From: Dyella flava
Lineage (GTDB): Bacteria > Pseudomonadota > Gammaproteobacteria > Xanthomonadales > Rhodanobacteraceae
Assembly: GCF_016904955.1 (NCBI RefSeq)
Contig: NZ_JADIKE010000038.1
Span: 434,001-498,000 of the forward strand
Direction of reading: 5' to 3'
Length of the DNA: 64,000 bases
Of this stretch, positions 33,010 through 41,381 are shown piece by piece. A program made the position numbers and the translations under genes. Every line of letters starts with the position of its first letter. The first letter of the stretch is position 1. A model generated the notes under the pieces. That model made no database searches, was not told where the DNA came from, and saw only the letters and a program-made list of their open reading frames with translations.

Positions 33010-33626
33010 AGGCGCCGCTCTCCGGCGAGGCGGCGCGGTTTGGAGTCGTTGTTCAGGGAAGGCGTACGGCCAGCCAGCCAGGGCAGGTCGGGCAGGCCGC
33101 CATGTTCCAGGTAGGTGTCGCGTACAAAAGCATAGCTGGGCAAGTCCTTGGCCAGCAGGCTCACTTGCGGCCCGTGCGTGCCCATCCGCTGCTGGCCCAC
33201 TTCCTGGAAGCCATAGGTGCCATGGAACAGCACCACGACGTCGTCCGGCGGCTCCAGGAACACCTCGCAGGTCAGCAGCGGTACGCGCACTTCGGCGAAG
33301 CTGTTCACGTCGCAATAGAAAATGCGGCCCAGGCCGTGGCGGCGATAGGCGTTGGCGATGACGATGCGGTCGATGTAGACGAACGACTGATAGTGTTCGG
33401 CGAACCAACGGTAGTTGGGGCTGCCGTAGTCCCGGCCATCGCGCAGGGCGATCAGGAATCCGGCGAGTTGGCCGTCGATCTCGGCGACGCGGAAGTAGTC
33501 GGCATGCTCGTAGAAGTAGCGCAACTGTGCGGCGTCCAGGACCAGAATGGAGCGACCGGCGGTGTTGTTGAGCGCCAGTACGGCATCCAGGTCGTGCTCG
33601 CGCACGTCGCGGATGGCAAGGGCCAT
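33006..33626 (-). CDS. GNAT family N-acetyltransferase, first gene of the min operon
   Basis: The 206-residue protein has a GNAT domain: an N-terminal I-R-D-V-R-E-H-D-L-D strand-helix, an acidic strand, and the acetyl-CoA loop R-R-H-G-L-G near residue 96. The acceptor is unknown. Its stop overlaps the minC start (ATGA), so translation is probably coupled to the Min system, though a functional link to division is only inference. The start codon faces the histidine kinase gene across about 240 bases. Confidence 0.87.
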   Translation of the reverse strand: MALAIRDVREHDLDAVLALNNTAGRSILVLDAAQLRYFYEHADYFRVAEIDGQLAGFLIALRDGRDYGSPNYRWFAEHYQSFVYIDRIVIANAYRRHGLGRIFYCDVNSFAEVRVPLLTCEVFLEPPDDVVVLFHGTYGFQEVGQQRMGTHGPQVSLLAKDLPSYAFVRDTYLEHGGLPDLPWLAGRTPSLNNDSKPRRLAGERRL

Positions 33627-33688
33627 TCGTTGCTCCGCAGTGATGGGTGGCTAGTAAGACCGACGGGCGGCCCAGCTAAGGATCCATT

Positions 33689-33702
33689 ATGGCATGTGCC
33701 AT
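33689..33702. promoter_or_regulatory. Inverted-repeat candidate operator between GNAT-min and kinase genes
   Basis: ATGGCA and TGCCAT, exact inverted repeats, are separated by TG in the divergent intergenic region. The dyad could be bound by a dimeric regulator such as the NarL-type response regulator encoded nearby. Evidence is symmetry and position only. Confidence 0.3.
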
Positions 33703-33865
33703 CTGGCGGTTCATCCCGTGCTGCGGCATGTAAAAGCTTTGTAAAGCCGCAAGTTGGAAGATGCGCCCGGACGGCGAAAGCACGTCGCCGCGCGGTTGTC
33801 GATACCCGGCAAGGGGTGACTTCCCGCGCATTGCATGGCATGGGCGCGGGCCTATGATGCGGGGC

Positions 33866-35107
33866 ATGGCAATGACCAATTTCAATCACATCCGAGCGTT
33901 GCGCATCACGGGGCTGATCGCCTACCTGTGCATGGGCACGCCGTTGTTCACCAATTGGGCGACCGAGCGGCTCGATTTGCTGAACAGCCCCAACTTTGCC
34001 TTGCTGCTGTGGACGCTGTCGTATCTGTTGTTCGGCATTCTTTACCTGCTGATCACCAACAACCTCGGGCCCACCGGCAATCTCGGCGCGCGCACCAATA
34101 TGGTGGCGCGGTTGTTCGGCTTGCTGCTGCTGACCGTGGCTGCGTTGATGGTGGGGTGGTACAGCCATAGCGGCCTGTCTGCGACCTTGCTGGTGGTCGT
34201 GGCGGTGGTATTACCCTGGCTGGTACCGTTCTGGGTTGGCGTGGCGTGGATCGTCTTTCAGACCTTGTGCCTGTCTGCACTGTTCTCCACGTTTGCCGAA
34301 CTCAAGCACAGCATCATTCTCGGTGTGCTGCAGGCGAGCCTGTATACGGCGTTCTCGATGCTGGGCTTCGTGGCATCGATGGTGGCCAGCCAGCAGGCGG
34401 AGGAGCGCGAAGCGCAGCGCCGCCTCAACTCCGAACTGCGTGCCACGCGCGCACTGCTGGCCGAATCGACCCGCATTGCCGAGCGCATGCGCATCGCGCG
34501 TGAGCTGCATGATTTGATCGGCCACCACCTTACGGCGTTGAGCCTCAATCTCGAGGTGGCCAGCCATCTCAGCAACGAGGCGGCCGTCGAGCATGTGCGC
34601 AAGGCGCAGAACACCGCGCGCCTGTTGCTGGCGGACGTGCGCGAAGCGGTCAGTGAATTGCGCCAGGACGACGCCATCGATCTGACCCAGGCCCTGCAAA
34701 GCCTGATGGATGGGGTGCCAAGCCTGCGCGTGCACCTCAACACGCCGCCGCGTTTCAGCGTGGAAGATCCGCGCCGGGCGCAGGTGTTGCTGCGCTGCGT
34801 GCAGGAAATCATCACCAACACGGCCAAGCACGCGGGCGCGCGCAACCTGTGGCTCACCTTCGCCTATGACGATGAAAACCTGTTGAGCCTGAGCGCGCAT
34901 GACGATGGCCGTGGCGCGACGGCCATCGCGCCGGGCAACGGCTTGTCGGGCATGCGCGAGCGCCTGGCCGAGTTCGGCGGCGATGTATCGATGGAAAGCG
35001 AAGCAGGGCAGGGTTTTGCCCTCCATGTCCGTCTTCCCTTGGGTGAGCCTTCGGTGCTGGCGCATACGCCATCACGCTTCGAGCCGCCCGCGTTGAGCCT
35101 GACCTGA
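33866..35107 (+). CDS. NarL-type sensor histidine kinase
   Basis: The protein has about 413 residues from ATG 33866 (ATGs at 33854, 33857 and 33872 are also possible). The N-terminal half holds about five membrane helices and little periplasmic loop, so it may sense the membrane itself, as DesK does. A coiled helix then leads to the HisKA_3 phosphoacceptor E-L-H215-D-L-I-G-H-H-L. The ATPase domain has an N-box (I-I-T-N-T-A-K-H-A-G), D-D-G-R-G and G-N-G-L-S-G-M-R-E-R-L. It pairs with the response regulator 81 bases downstream. Confidence 0.92.
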   Translation: MAMTNFNHIRALRITGLIAYLCMGTPLFTNWATERLDLLNSPNFALLLWTLSYLLFGILYLLITNNLGPTGNLGARTNMVARLFGLLLLTVAALMVGWYSHSGLSATLLVVVAVVLPWLVPFWVGVAWIVFQTLCLSALFSTFAELKHSIILGVLQASLYTAFSMLGFVASMVASQQAEEREAQRRLNSELRATRALLAESTRIAERMRIARELHDLIGHHLTALSLNLEVASHLSNEAAVEHVRKAQNTARLLLADVREAVSELRQDDAIDLTQALQSLMDGVPSLRVHLNTPPRFSVEDPRRAQVLLRCVQEIITNTAKHAGARNLWLTFAYDDENLLSLSAHDDGRGATAIAPGNGLSGMRERLAEFGGDVSMESEAGQGFALHVRLPLGEPSVLAHTPSRFEPPALSLT

Positions 35108-35188
35108 TGACTTGTAAGAATAACTGCTGCCCCAGTTCGTTGTACGTATGTGGCTCACGATGAGTCGCCAGCGCTGCGAGGATTCACG

Positions 35189-35830
35189 ATGATTTCCGTT
35201 TGTCTCGTCGACGACCAGAACCTGGTGCGCCAGGGGGTGCGTTCTCTACTTGATTTGGCAGAGGACATTCGCGTCGTGGCCGAATGTGCCGATGGCGTGC
35301 AAGCCGTGCAGGACATCCCGCGGATCAAGCCGGATGTGGTGCTGCTCGATCTGCGCATGCCCAACATGAGCGGCCTGGAAGTGTTGCAGGCCTTGTCGGC
35401 ACGCAACGAATTGCCACCCACCATCATTCTCACGACCTTTGATGACGACCAGTTGGTGTTGCAGGGCCTGAAGGCAGGAGCACGCGGTTATCTGCTGAAA
35501 GATGTGTCGCTGGAGCAGTTGGTGGAAGCCGTGCGCACCGTGGCAAGCGGCGGCTCGCTGGTGGCACCGATGGTGACCCAACGCCTGCTGGCCGGGGTCG
35601 GCCGCATCCATAACCAGTTCACCAGCCTGGAGCAGCCCGATCCGCTGACCGAGCGCGAGACCGAGATCCTGCGCCTGCTGTCCGGGGGTTACAGCAATAA
35701 GGAGATTGCCAATTCGCTCAAGGTCGCCGAAGGCACGGTGAAAAACCACGTCTCCAACATCCTTTCCAAGCTAGGTGTGCGCGATCGCACCCGGGCAGTG
35801 CTCAAGGCACTGGAGCTTGGGATCGTCTAA
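35189..35830 (+). CDS. LuxR/NarL-family response regulator
   Basis: The 213-residue protein has a receiver domain with D8-D9, phosphoacceptor D54 (V-V-L-L-D-L-R-M-P), T82 and K104, then a LuxR-type helix-turn-helix (P-L-T-E-R-E-T-E-I-L-R-L, K-E-I-A, G-T-V-K-N-H-V-S-N-I-L-S-K-L). ATG 35189 has AGGA six bases upstream. It is the cognate regulator of the kinase and may control the downstream SRPBCC and ABC genes, which is inferred from position. Confidence 0.95.
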   Translation: MISVCLVDDQNLVRQGVRSLLDLAEDIRVVAECADGVQAVQDIPRIKPDVVLLDLRMPNMSGLEVLQALSARNELPPTIILTTFDDDQLVLQGLKAGARGYLLKDVSLEQLVEAVRTVASGGSLVAPMVTQRLLAGVGRIHNQFTSLEQPDPLTERETEILRLLSGGYSNKEIANSLKVAEGTVKNHVSNILSKLGVRDRTRAVLKALELGIV

Positions 35831-35864
35831 GCCTCCGATAAGGCGACGGGAATTGTCAGAAAAT

Positions 35865-35882
35865 GCTGCGTAGCAACGCAGC
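35865..35882. other. Short perfect hairpin after the response regulator
   Basis: GCTGCGT (35865-35871) and ACGCAGC (35876-35882) pair around the loop AGCA, 35 bases after the response regulator stop. There is no following T-run, so it is a weak candidate terminator or processing site. The rest of the 225-base gap to the next gene shows nothing I can name. Confidence 0.4.
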
Positions 35883-36055
35883 TGCAGACCGCTTTGGCCC
35901 GTAGCGTTCCTGAGCGCGAGCAAGTACCATCGGCAGCTTAGGCGCCGGCCGAACCCCCGTCCTGATGCGATTTTCCTCTTGGGAAAGCCATCCGTGGCGG
36001 TCCGGTTCCAGCCTGCGCTTTCCACTGCAAGAGATACGTCTCGGAGAACCCTGGA

Positions 36056-37432
36056 ATGACGCGTGTTCTGGAATTCATCGTTGCCCTTGTCATCGTCGCC
36101 GTTGTCGGCGTGGTGGTGGGCGTCATCATGCCCAGCAGCGGCCACGTTGAGCGGTCGTTGGTGGTCAGCAAAGACCTGCGCCAGGTCTACGACGTAGTAA
36201 ATAATTTCCGTACCTTCCCCGATTACGGCGTGCTTCGCGCTTACGATCCGAAGACCCAGTACACGCTTTCCGGCAATGCCTATGGTCCGGGCTCCGAGAT
36301 CAGCTGGAGCAGCCAGGACGAGAAAGTAGGCAACGGCAAGCTGACCATCGCCAGCGCCCAGCCGGAATTCGACAAGATCGACCCCAGCGTCAATAGCGCC
36401 GAGATCATCTGGAACGTGGACAATGCCTGGCGCGGTAACGACAAGCATTTCACCCTCGACCTGCTGCGTCAGGGCAACACGGGCAAGCTGACCAAGATCA
36501 CCTGGTCGTACGATGTGACTTACGGGTTCGACCTGCTCGCCCGTTATTCCAATATGTACATTCACGGCCAGCCGGATGCCTTCATCCAGTACAGCCTGAA
36601 CGACCTGCAGAACGTGCTCGCTGGCGTGCCGAACGTCGACTACAGCGCGCTTGATCCGTACATGGTGCAGACCAAGCAGACGCCAGTGTTGCTGGTTTCC
36701 ACCTCGATGAAGCGCAAGGACGGTCTGGACGGTCTGAACGCCGCGACCGACGCCGCGATCAAGGAAATCGAAGATGCCGCCAAGAAGCTGGGCGTGCACA
36801 CCAACGGTCCGCGCATCATCTTCACCACCAACTATGGTGATGAAACCTACACCTTCGACGTGGCTGAGCCGATCGACTCGTCCAGCCTCACCGTGGGCGG
36901 CCAGAGCTATCAGCTGACCGCGCCGACCCCGCCGTCGCTGGCCGATCAGGAAGCTCCGGCTTCCAGCAGCACCGCTGCCGCACCGGCCAATAGCCAGCCG
37001 CAGCCGGGCAACAAGGACCGTTACGGTCGCCTGGTGATCGACAACAACGTGGTTGGCACGCTGGCCTTCGGCGGCGCGGCCCTGGAAGCTCCGTGGAACG
37101 GTACCGCCGCCGGCGTGCCGCAGACCCGCGACATGCTGAAGGCCTATGCTCAGACCCACGGCTACAAGTACGACGAAGTGACCAACCGCTTGTATGACAT
37201 CCTCACTCAGCCGGAAGTGAAGGATGCCAGCGGCAACATCACCACCTATGCGCAATACACCGTGTACCTGCCGGTCACGGATTCCGCAGACGGTGGCACG
37301 CTGCCGCAGCAGACGCCTGAGCAGCAGGCTGGCATCAAGCAGCCGGGCATCCTCAACGCCAACGGTCAGCCGGCTTCCAGCGGCACGGCGCCGGCTCCGG
37401 CCAGCACCGCCGCAGCGCCCGCCGGCAAGTAA
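36056..37432 (+). CDS. Membrane-anchored SRPBCC (polyketide cyclase-like) protein with C-terminal GyrI-like part
   Basis: The 458-residue protein starts MTRVLEFIVALVIVAVVGVVVG, a single N-terminal membrane anchor. Residues about 28-175 resemble an SRPBCC/START ligand-binding domain (V-E-R-S-L-V-V-S-K-D-L, then the W-S-S-Q-D and W-S-Y-D-V strands). The later part (about 200-430) resembles a GyrI-like effector-binding fold, interrupted by a Ser/Ala/Pro/Gln linker near 300-325, and it ends in a Pro/Ala-rich tail. Both folds bind hydrophobic small molecules. Function unknown; it sits between a two-component pair and an ABC system and ends at its own terminator. Confidence 0.72.
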   Translation: MTRVLEFIVALVIVAVVGVVVGVIMPSSGHVERSLVVSKDLRQVYDVVNNFRTFPDYGVLRAYDPKTQYTLSGNAYGPGSEISWSSQDEKVGNGKLTIASAQPEFDKIDPSVNSAEIIWNVDNAWRGNDKHFTLDLLRQGNTGKLTKITWSYDVTYGFDLLARYSNMYIHGQPDAFIQYSLNDLQNVLAGVPNVDYSALDPYMVQTKQTPVLLVSTSMKRKDGLDGLNAATDAAIKEIEDAAKKLGVHTNGPRIIFTTNYGDETYTFDVAEPIDSSSLTVGGQSYQLTAPTPPSLADQEAPASSSTAAAPANSQPQPGNKDRYGRLVIDNNVVGTLAFGGAALEAPWNGTAAGVPQTRDMLKAYAQTHGYKYDEVTNRLYDILTQPEVKDASGNITTYAQYTVYLPVTDSADGGTLPQQTPEQQAGIKQPGILNANGQPASSGTAPAPASTAAAPAGK

Positions 37433-37451
37433 GCGCCAGCTGCATACGGCT

Positions 37452-37486
37452 AAAAAAGCCCTCCCTTCGCCGGGAGGGCTTTTTTG
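37452..37486 (+). terminator. Intrinsic terminator after the SRPBCC gene
   Basis: AAAAAAGCCCTCCC (from 37452) pairs with GGGAGGGCTTTTTT (to about 37485) around the loop TTCGCC. It lies 20 bases after the SRPBCC stop and separates it from the ABC operon. Confidence 0.94.
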
Positions 37487-37490
37487 TTTA

Positions 37491-37582
37491 GGAGAGAGTG
37501 GAGAGGAGTGAGAGGTGAGAGAAGAGCCAGAAGCTTGCGAGCGGCGCCTTTCTCTTACTCCTTACTCCTCCACTCACTCCTC
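37491..37582. repeat. Purine/pyrimidine-skewed imperfect inverted repeat
   Basis: The left arm (37491-37526) is almost entirely G and A (GGAGAGAGTGGAGAGGAGTG and on), and the right arm (37547-37582) is its imperfect complement rich in C and T (TCTCTTACTCCTTACTCCTC and on), around about 20 bases. It lies just before the ABC ATPase gene, between that gene and the terminator above. Confidence 0.75.
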
Positions 37583-37627
37583 GCCGTTCTGCGGTACATT
37601 GCGACGCAGTCCTCTTCACGACCGGAC

Positions 37628-38566
37628 ATGATCGAAACCGACAAGCTCACCAAGCGCTACGGCCATTTGACCGCGGTGGATGCACTGAGCATCTACGCCG
37701 AACCGGGCCAGGTACTCGGCCTGCTGGGTCCCAATGGTGCAGGCAAGACCACGGCGATGCGCATGATCGCCGGCTTTCTCGCACCTACGGCGGGCACTGC
37801 GCGGGTATGTGGACACGATGTGCGCAAGGAGCCACTGAAGGCCAAGCGTGCACTCGGCTATCTGCCGGAAGGTGCGCCCAGTTACGGCGAAATGACCGTG
37901 CGCGAATTCCTGGTCTTCATCATGCGCATGCGCGGCCTGCGCTCCGACGTGGGTCGTCGCCGTTTTGATGATGTGGTTGGCCAGTTGCAGCTTGAAGATG
38001 CGTTGAATGTCAGCGTCGATACCTTGTCAAAAGGCCTGCGCCGGCGCGTAGGCCTCGCACAGGCGATCGTGCACGATCCACCGGTGCTGATGCTGGACGA
38101 ACCAACCGACGGACTGGATCCCAACCAGAAACATACCGTGCGTCAGCTGATCGACATGATGGCGCGTGAGCGCACCATCCTGATTTCCACGCATCTGTTG
38201 GAAGAAGTCCATGCCTTGTGCAATCGCGTGGTGATCATCGCGGGCGGACGCTTGCGCGCTGACGCCACGCCGGCCGAACTGGAAGCGCGCTCGCGTTATC
38301 ACGGTGCGGTGTCCTTCAGTGCGGCCGGCAGCGGGGTTTCGCAGGAAATGCTGGGGCGCTTGCCGCAGGTGGCGGGTATCGAGGTGGATCCGCTGGATGG
38401 CCGGATCACCGTCTTCCCCAAGCCTGGCGAGCGGATTCTTGAGCCGGTCGAATCGCTGCTGCGCCAACAGGGTCTGGAAGTTTCCGAGATCCAGCTCGAA
38501 CGCGGGCGCCTGGATGAAGTATTCCGTCAGATCACCTTGGGGACGGAAACGGGGGCGCAGCCATGA
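37628..38566 (+). CDS. ABC transporter ATP-binding protein (GldA/NosF type)
   Basis: The 312-residue protein has Walker A (G-P-N-G-A-G-K-T-T near 34-42), a variant signature L-S-K-G-L-R-R-R-V, Walker B (V-L-M-L-D-E-P-T-D-G-L-D-P), H-loop (S-T-H-L-L-E-E-V) and a C-terminal extension typical of GldA-type ATPases. The ATG at 37628 gives MIETDKLTKRYGHL. It overlaps the permease gene by 4 bases. With the two next genes it forms a Gld-like system, in other bacteria linked to gliding or to export; here the substrate is unknown. Confidence 0.93.
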   Translation: MIETDKLTKRYGHLTAVDALSIYAEPGQVLGLLGPNGAGKTTAMRMIAGFLAPTAGTARVCGHDVRKEPLKAKRALGYLPEGAPSYGEMTVREFLVFIMRMRGLRSDVGRRRFDDVVGQLQLEDALNVSVDTLSKGLRRRVGLAQAIVHDPPVLMLDEPTDGLDPNQKHTVRQLIDMMARERTILISTHLLEEVHALCNRVVIIAGGRLRADATPAELEARSRYHGAVSFSAAGSGVSQEMLGRLPQVAGIEVDPLDGRITVFPKPGERILEPVESLLRQQGLEVSEIQLERGRLDEVFRQITLGTETGAQP

Positions 38567-39297
38567 GTCCAACGATGGCGGTGATGCGCCGCGAACTGCG
38601 CAGCTATTTCGTTACGCCGGTCGCCTATGTGTTCCTGGTGATCTTCCTGGTGCTCGCGGGCATCCTCACGTTCTACGCCGGGGATTTCTACGATCGCGAA
38701 ATTGCCGACTTGCAGCCGTTCTTTGTCATGCACCCATGGCTCTACCTGATCCTGGTGCCGGCGGTGTCCATGCGCATGTGGGCGGAAGAAGCCAAGTCGG
38801 GCACGCTGGAATTGCTGCTCACCCTGCCGATGACGCTGTGGCAGGCGATGCTGGGTAAATTCTTGGCTGCATGGCTCTTCATAGGCCTGGCCTTGCTGCT
38901 GACGTTTCCCATCTGGATCACCGTCAATTACCTGGGTTCGCCGGATAACGGCATCATCATTGCCGGCTACATCGGCAGCTGGTTGATGGCGGGCGCGTTT
39001 CTGTCCATCGGTGCGTGTTTGTCCACGCTGACCAGCAGTCAGGTTGTAGCGTTCATTCTCACCGCCGTGGTGTGCGTGCTGCTGATTCTGGCCGGTCAAG
39101 CCGAGGTAATGGATTTCTTCCAGGGTGCGTTGCCGCGCAAGCTGGTGAATGGTGTGGCGCATCTGTCCATGTTGCGGCATTACGAAGCCATTGCACGTGG
39201 AGTGCTGGATGTGCGGGACATCATCTACTTCGTACTCACCATTGCCGCCTGGCTGACCGCCGGCGTGCTGGTGCTAGATCTGAAGCGGAGTCATTGA
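38563..39297 (+). CDS. ABC transporter permease (GldF type)
   Basis: The 244-residue protein has six membrane helices and the ABC-2 permease features near the start (M-R-R-E-L-R-S-Y-F-V-T-P-V-A-Y-V-F) and M-R-M-W-A-E-E-A-K-S-G-T-L-E-L-L-L. It overlaps the ATPase gene by 4 bases and the following gene by one (TGATG), so the three are translated as a unit. Confidence 0.93.
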   Translation: MSPTMAVMRRELRSYFVTPVAYVFLVIFLVLAGILTFYAGDFYDREIADLQPFFVMHPWLYLILVPAVSMRMWAEEAKSGTLELLLTLPMTLWQAMLGKFLAAWLFIGLALLLTFPIWITVNYLGSPDNGIIIAGYIGSWLMAGAFLSIGACLSTLTSSQVVAFILTAVVCVLLILAGQAEVMDFFQGALPRKLVNGVAHLSMLRHYEAIARGVLDVRDIIYFVLTIAAWLTAGVLVLDLKRSH

Positions 39298-41216
39298 TGC
39301 CACGCCTTGCCCTGCGTCGGCGCACCATTCTGCTCAGCGCGTTGATCGTGCTGATCGTGTCTTATTGCACGCTGACGCTGGTCACCAGCCGCTGGATGGG
39401 GCCAGAGCGTTTTGATCTGACCGCGGACCGGCTGTATACGCTGTCGCCGGGAACGCGGCAGATCATTGACACCGTACATCGGCCGCTCTGGCTCACCTTG
39501 TATTTCTCGCAGCATGCGACCAGGGATCTGCCGCAATGGCGCAGCTACGAGCAGCGCGTCGCGGAAATGCTGCAAGAGATGGTGGCGCGCTCGCACGGGC
39601 GTATCCATTTGCAGATCGTTGATCCGGTGCCTTACTCCGACGACGAAGCGGCGGCCGAAGGCAGCGGCTTGACGCCGATCAGCGGTGGCAGCAACGGGGA
39701 ACGTATTTTCTTCGGCCTGGTGGGGTCGACACGGCCTTCCGCCAACGACATGGCCGCGGATTTCACGGCGGATATGCCGGATGACAAGCACAAGGGAGTG
39801 GTCGATCGCACACTCTCGATTGCGTTCTTCGATCCGGCCCGCGAGGCCTTCCTGGAATACGACATCGCCAAGTTGCTGTACCAGCTCAGCGAACCGGAAA
39901 AGCCGCGCATCGGGGTGATCAGCGATCTCCCGGTGATGGGCAATCCGGTTGAGGGGACGACACCTTGGGCCGTCATGCAGCAGTTGCAGCAGTTGTTTGA
40001 AGTGGATGTGCTGGACGCGGACAAGCTCAAGAAGATCGACAAGAACATCCAGGTTCTGCTGCTGATCCATCCCAAAAATCTGGCGAGCGATGCGCAATAT
40101 GCGCTCGATCAATACGTGCTCGGCGGCGGGCATCTGGTTGTGTTCGTCGACCCCTATGCGGAATCCGATCCCGCGCCGTTGTCGGAAGATTCCCTGGCGG
40201 GCACGAACAATCACAGCTCCAATTTGCCGCGCCTGTTCGCCGATTGGGGGGTGGCCTATAGCCCTGACCAAGTGGTGCTCGATCGTGGCCGCGCCTTGCA
40301 GATTGAGCTGGCCGGGGCAAACCTTGCCCATCCGGCGATGCTTGGCCTGGGCACGCAGGAACTCAATCGCGATGATGTGGTGACAGCGAGCTTGCAGCGC
40401 GTCAACGTTTCCACTGCCGGCCATTTTGATCTGCTGCCGAACGCGAATACGCGTCTGATTCCCCTGATGCAAAGCAGTGCCGACGCGGAAGTCGTGCCGA
40501 CGCAACGGGTGATCGACGCGAGCGGCAATCCATCCAGTCTGCTGCAGGGCTATCAGCCGCAGAATCAGAATTATGTGATCGCAGCGCGGCTGCGCGGGCC
40601 ATTCGTCAGCGCCTTCCCTGAATTTGCCAAACGGCCTGGACACCTGACCAGGTCAGCGCCGAACACAGAAGTGATCCTGGTGGCCGACACTGATCTATTG
40701 ACCGACCGGCTATGGGTGGAAACCCAGAACTTCCTGGGCCAGCCCTTGCTTAGTGCCTTTGCCAATAACGGTGATTTCATCAGCAACCTGGTCGATAACC
40801 TCAGCGGTTCGTCGGCACTGCTTTCCATTCGCGGACGTTCCAGTTCGCAACGCCCGTTCACACGGGTCGATGCCTTGCGACGCGCGGCAGACCGCAAATT
40901 CCTGCAAAAGAAGCAGGAGCTGCAAAGCGAACTGGCCGATACCAAGCAACGGCTGAGCGAATTGCAGCCGGCGAAAGGCGAGCGCGATACGTCCACCAGT
41001 GCCGAACAGAAGCAGGAGATCGAACAGTTCCTGCAACGACAGCTGGCCATCAGCAAGGAACTGCGCGACGTGCAGCATCAGCTCAATGCCGAGATCGATG
41101 CCTTGGGGCTGCGCTTGAAAGTGATCAATATTGTGCTGCTGCCGCTGCTTATTACCCTCGTTGGCCTGCTCTATGGCTGGCGCCGGACGAGGCGCAATCG
41201 TCGCGAGCGGCCGTAG
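39297..41216 (+). CDS. Gld-type ABC-associated substrate-binding-like membrane protein (GldG)
   Basis: The 639-residue protein has one N-terminal membrane helix (about 10-30) and one near the C-terminus (about 610-630) with a large external part between. It carries the GldG-like features S-P-G-T-R-Q-I-I, L-P-V-M-G, F-V-D-P-Y-A-E-S-D. A coiled coil (about 540-605, K-K-Q-E-L-Q-S-E-L-A-D-T-K) precedes the last helix. It probably docks on the permease and presents cargo outside the membrane. Confidence 0.88.
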   Translation: MPRLALRRRTILLSALIVLIVSYCTLTLVTSRWMGPERFDLTADRLYTLSPGTRQIIDTVHRPLWLTLYFSQHATRDLPQWRSYEQRVAEMLQEMVARSHGRIHLQIVDPVPYSDDEAAAEGSGLTPISGGSNGERIFFGLVGSTRPSANDMAADFTADMPDDKHKGVVDRTLSIAFFDPAREAFLEYDIAKLLYQLSEPEKPRIGVISDLPVMGNPVEGTTPWAVMQQLQQLFEVDVLDADKLKKIDKNIQVLLLIHPKNLASDAQYALDQYVLGGGHLVVFVDPYAESDPAPLSEDSLAGTNNHSSNLPRLFADWGVAYSPDQVVLDRGRALQIELAGANLAHPAMLGLGTQELNRDDVVTASLQRVNVSTAGHFDLLPNANTRLIPLMQSSADAEVVPTQRVIDASGNPSSLLQGYQPQNQNYVIAARLRGPFVSAFPEFAKRPGHLTRSAPNTEVILVADTDLLTDRLWVETQNFLGQPLLSAFANNGDFISNLVDNLSGSSALLSIRGRSSSQRPFTRVDALRRAADRKFLQKKQELQSELADTKQRLSELQPAKGERDTSTSAEQKQEIEQFLQRQLAISKELRDVQHQLNAEIDALGLRLKVINIVLLPLLITLVGLLYGWRRTRRNRRERP

Positions 41217-41381
41217 CGCCAATCACCAAACCAGCGCGAGGCGGGAGTCGGCATCAGGGGCGCGCTACGTTTTGTTAGCCGTTCCTGATGGTGGCAATAT
41301 GCCGCATTGAGGTGAGGTAACGCAGGGCAGGTCGTGGACTAAGCTGGGCTGCCGTCACCAGGTGAGGGGTGTGTCGGGTCG

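Noticed and set aside
35771..37255. A 494-codon minus-strand open frame over the SRPBCC gene
   Set aside because: The plus-strand gene has a membrane anchor, recognisable folds, good codon pattern and its own terminator; the antisense frame shows none of these.
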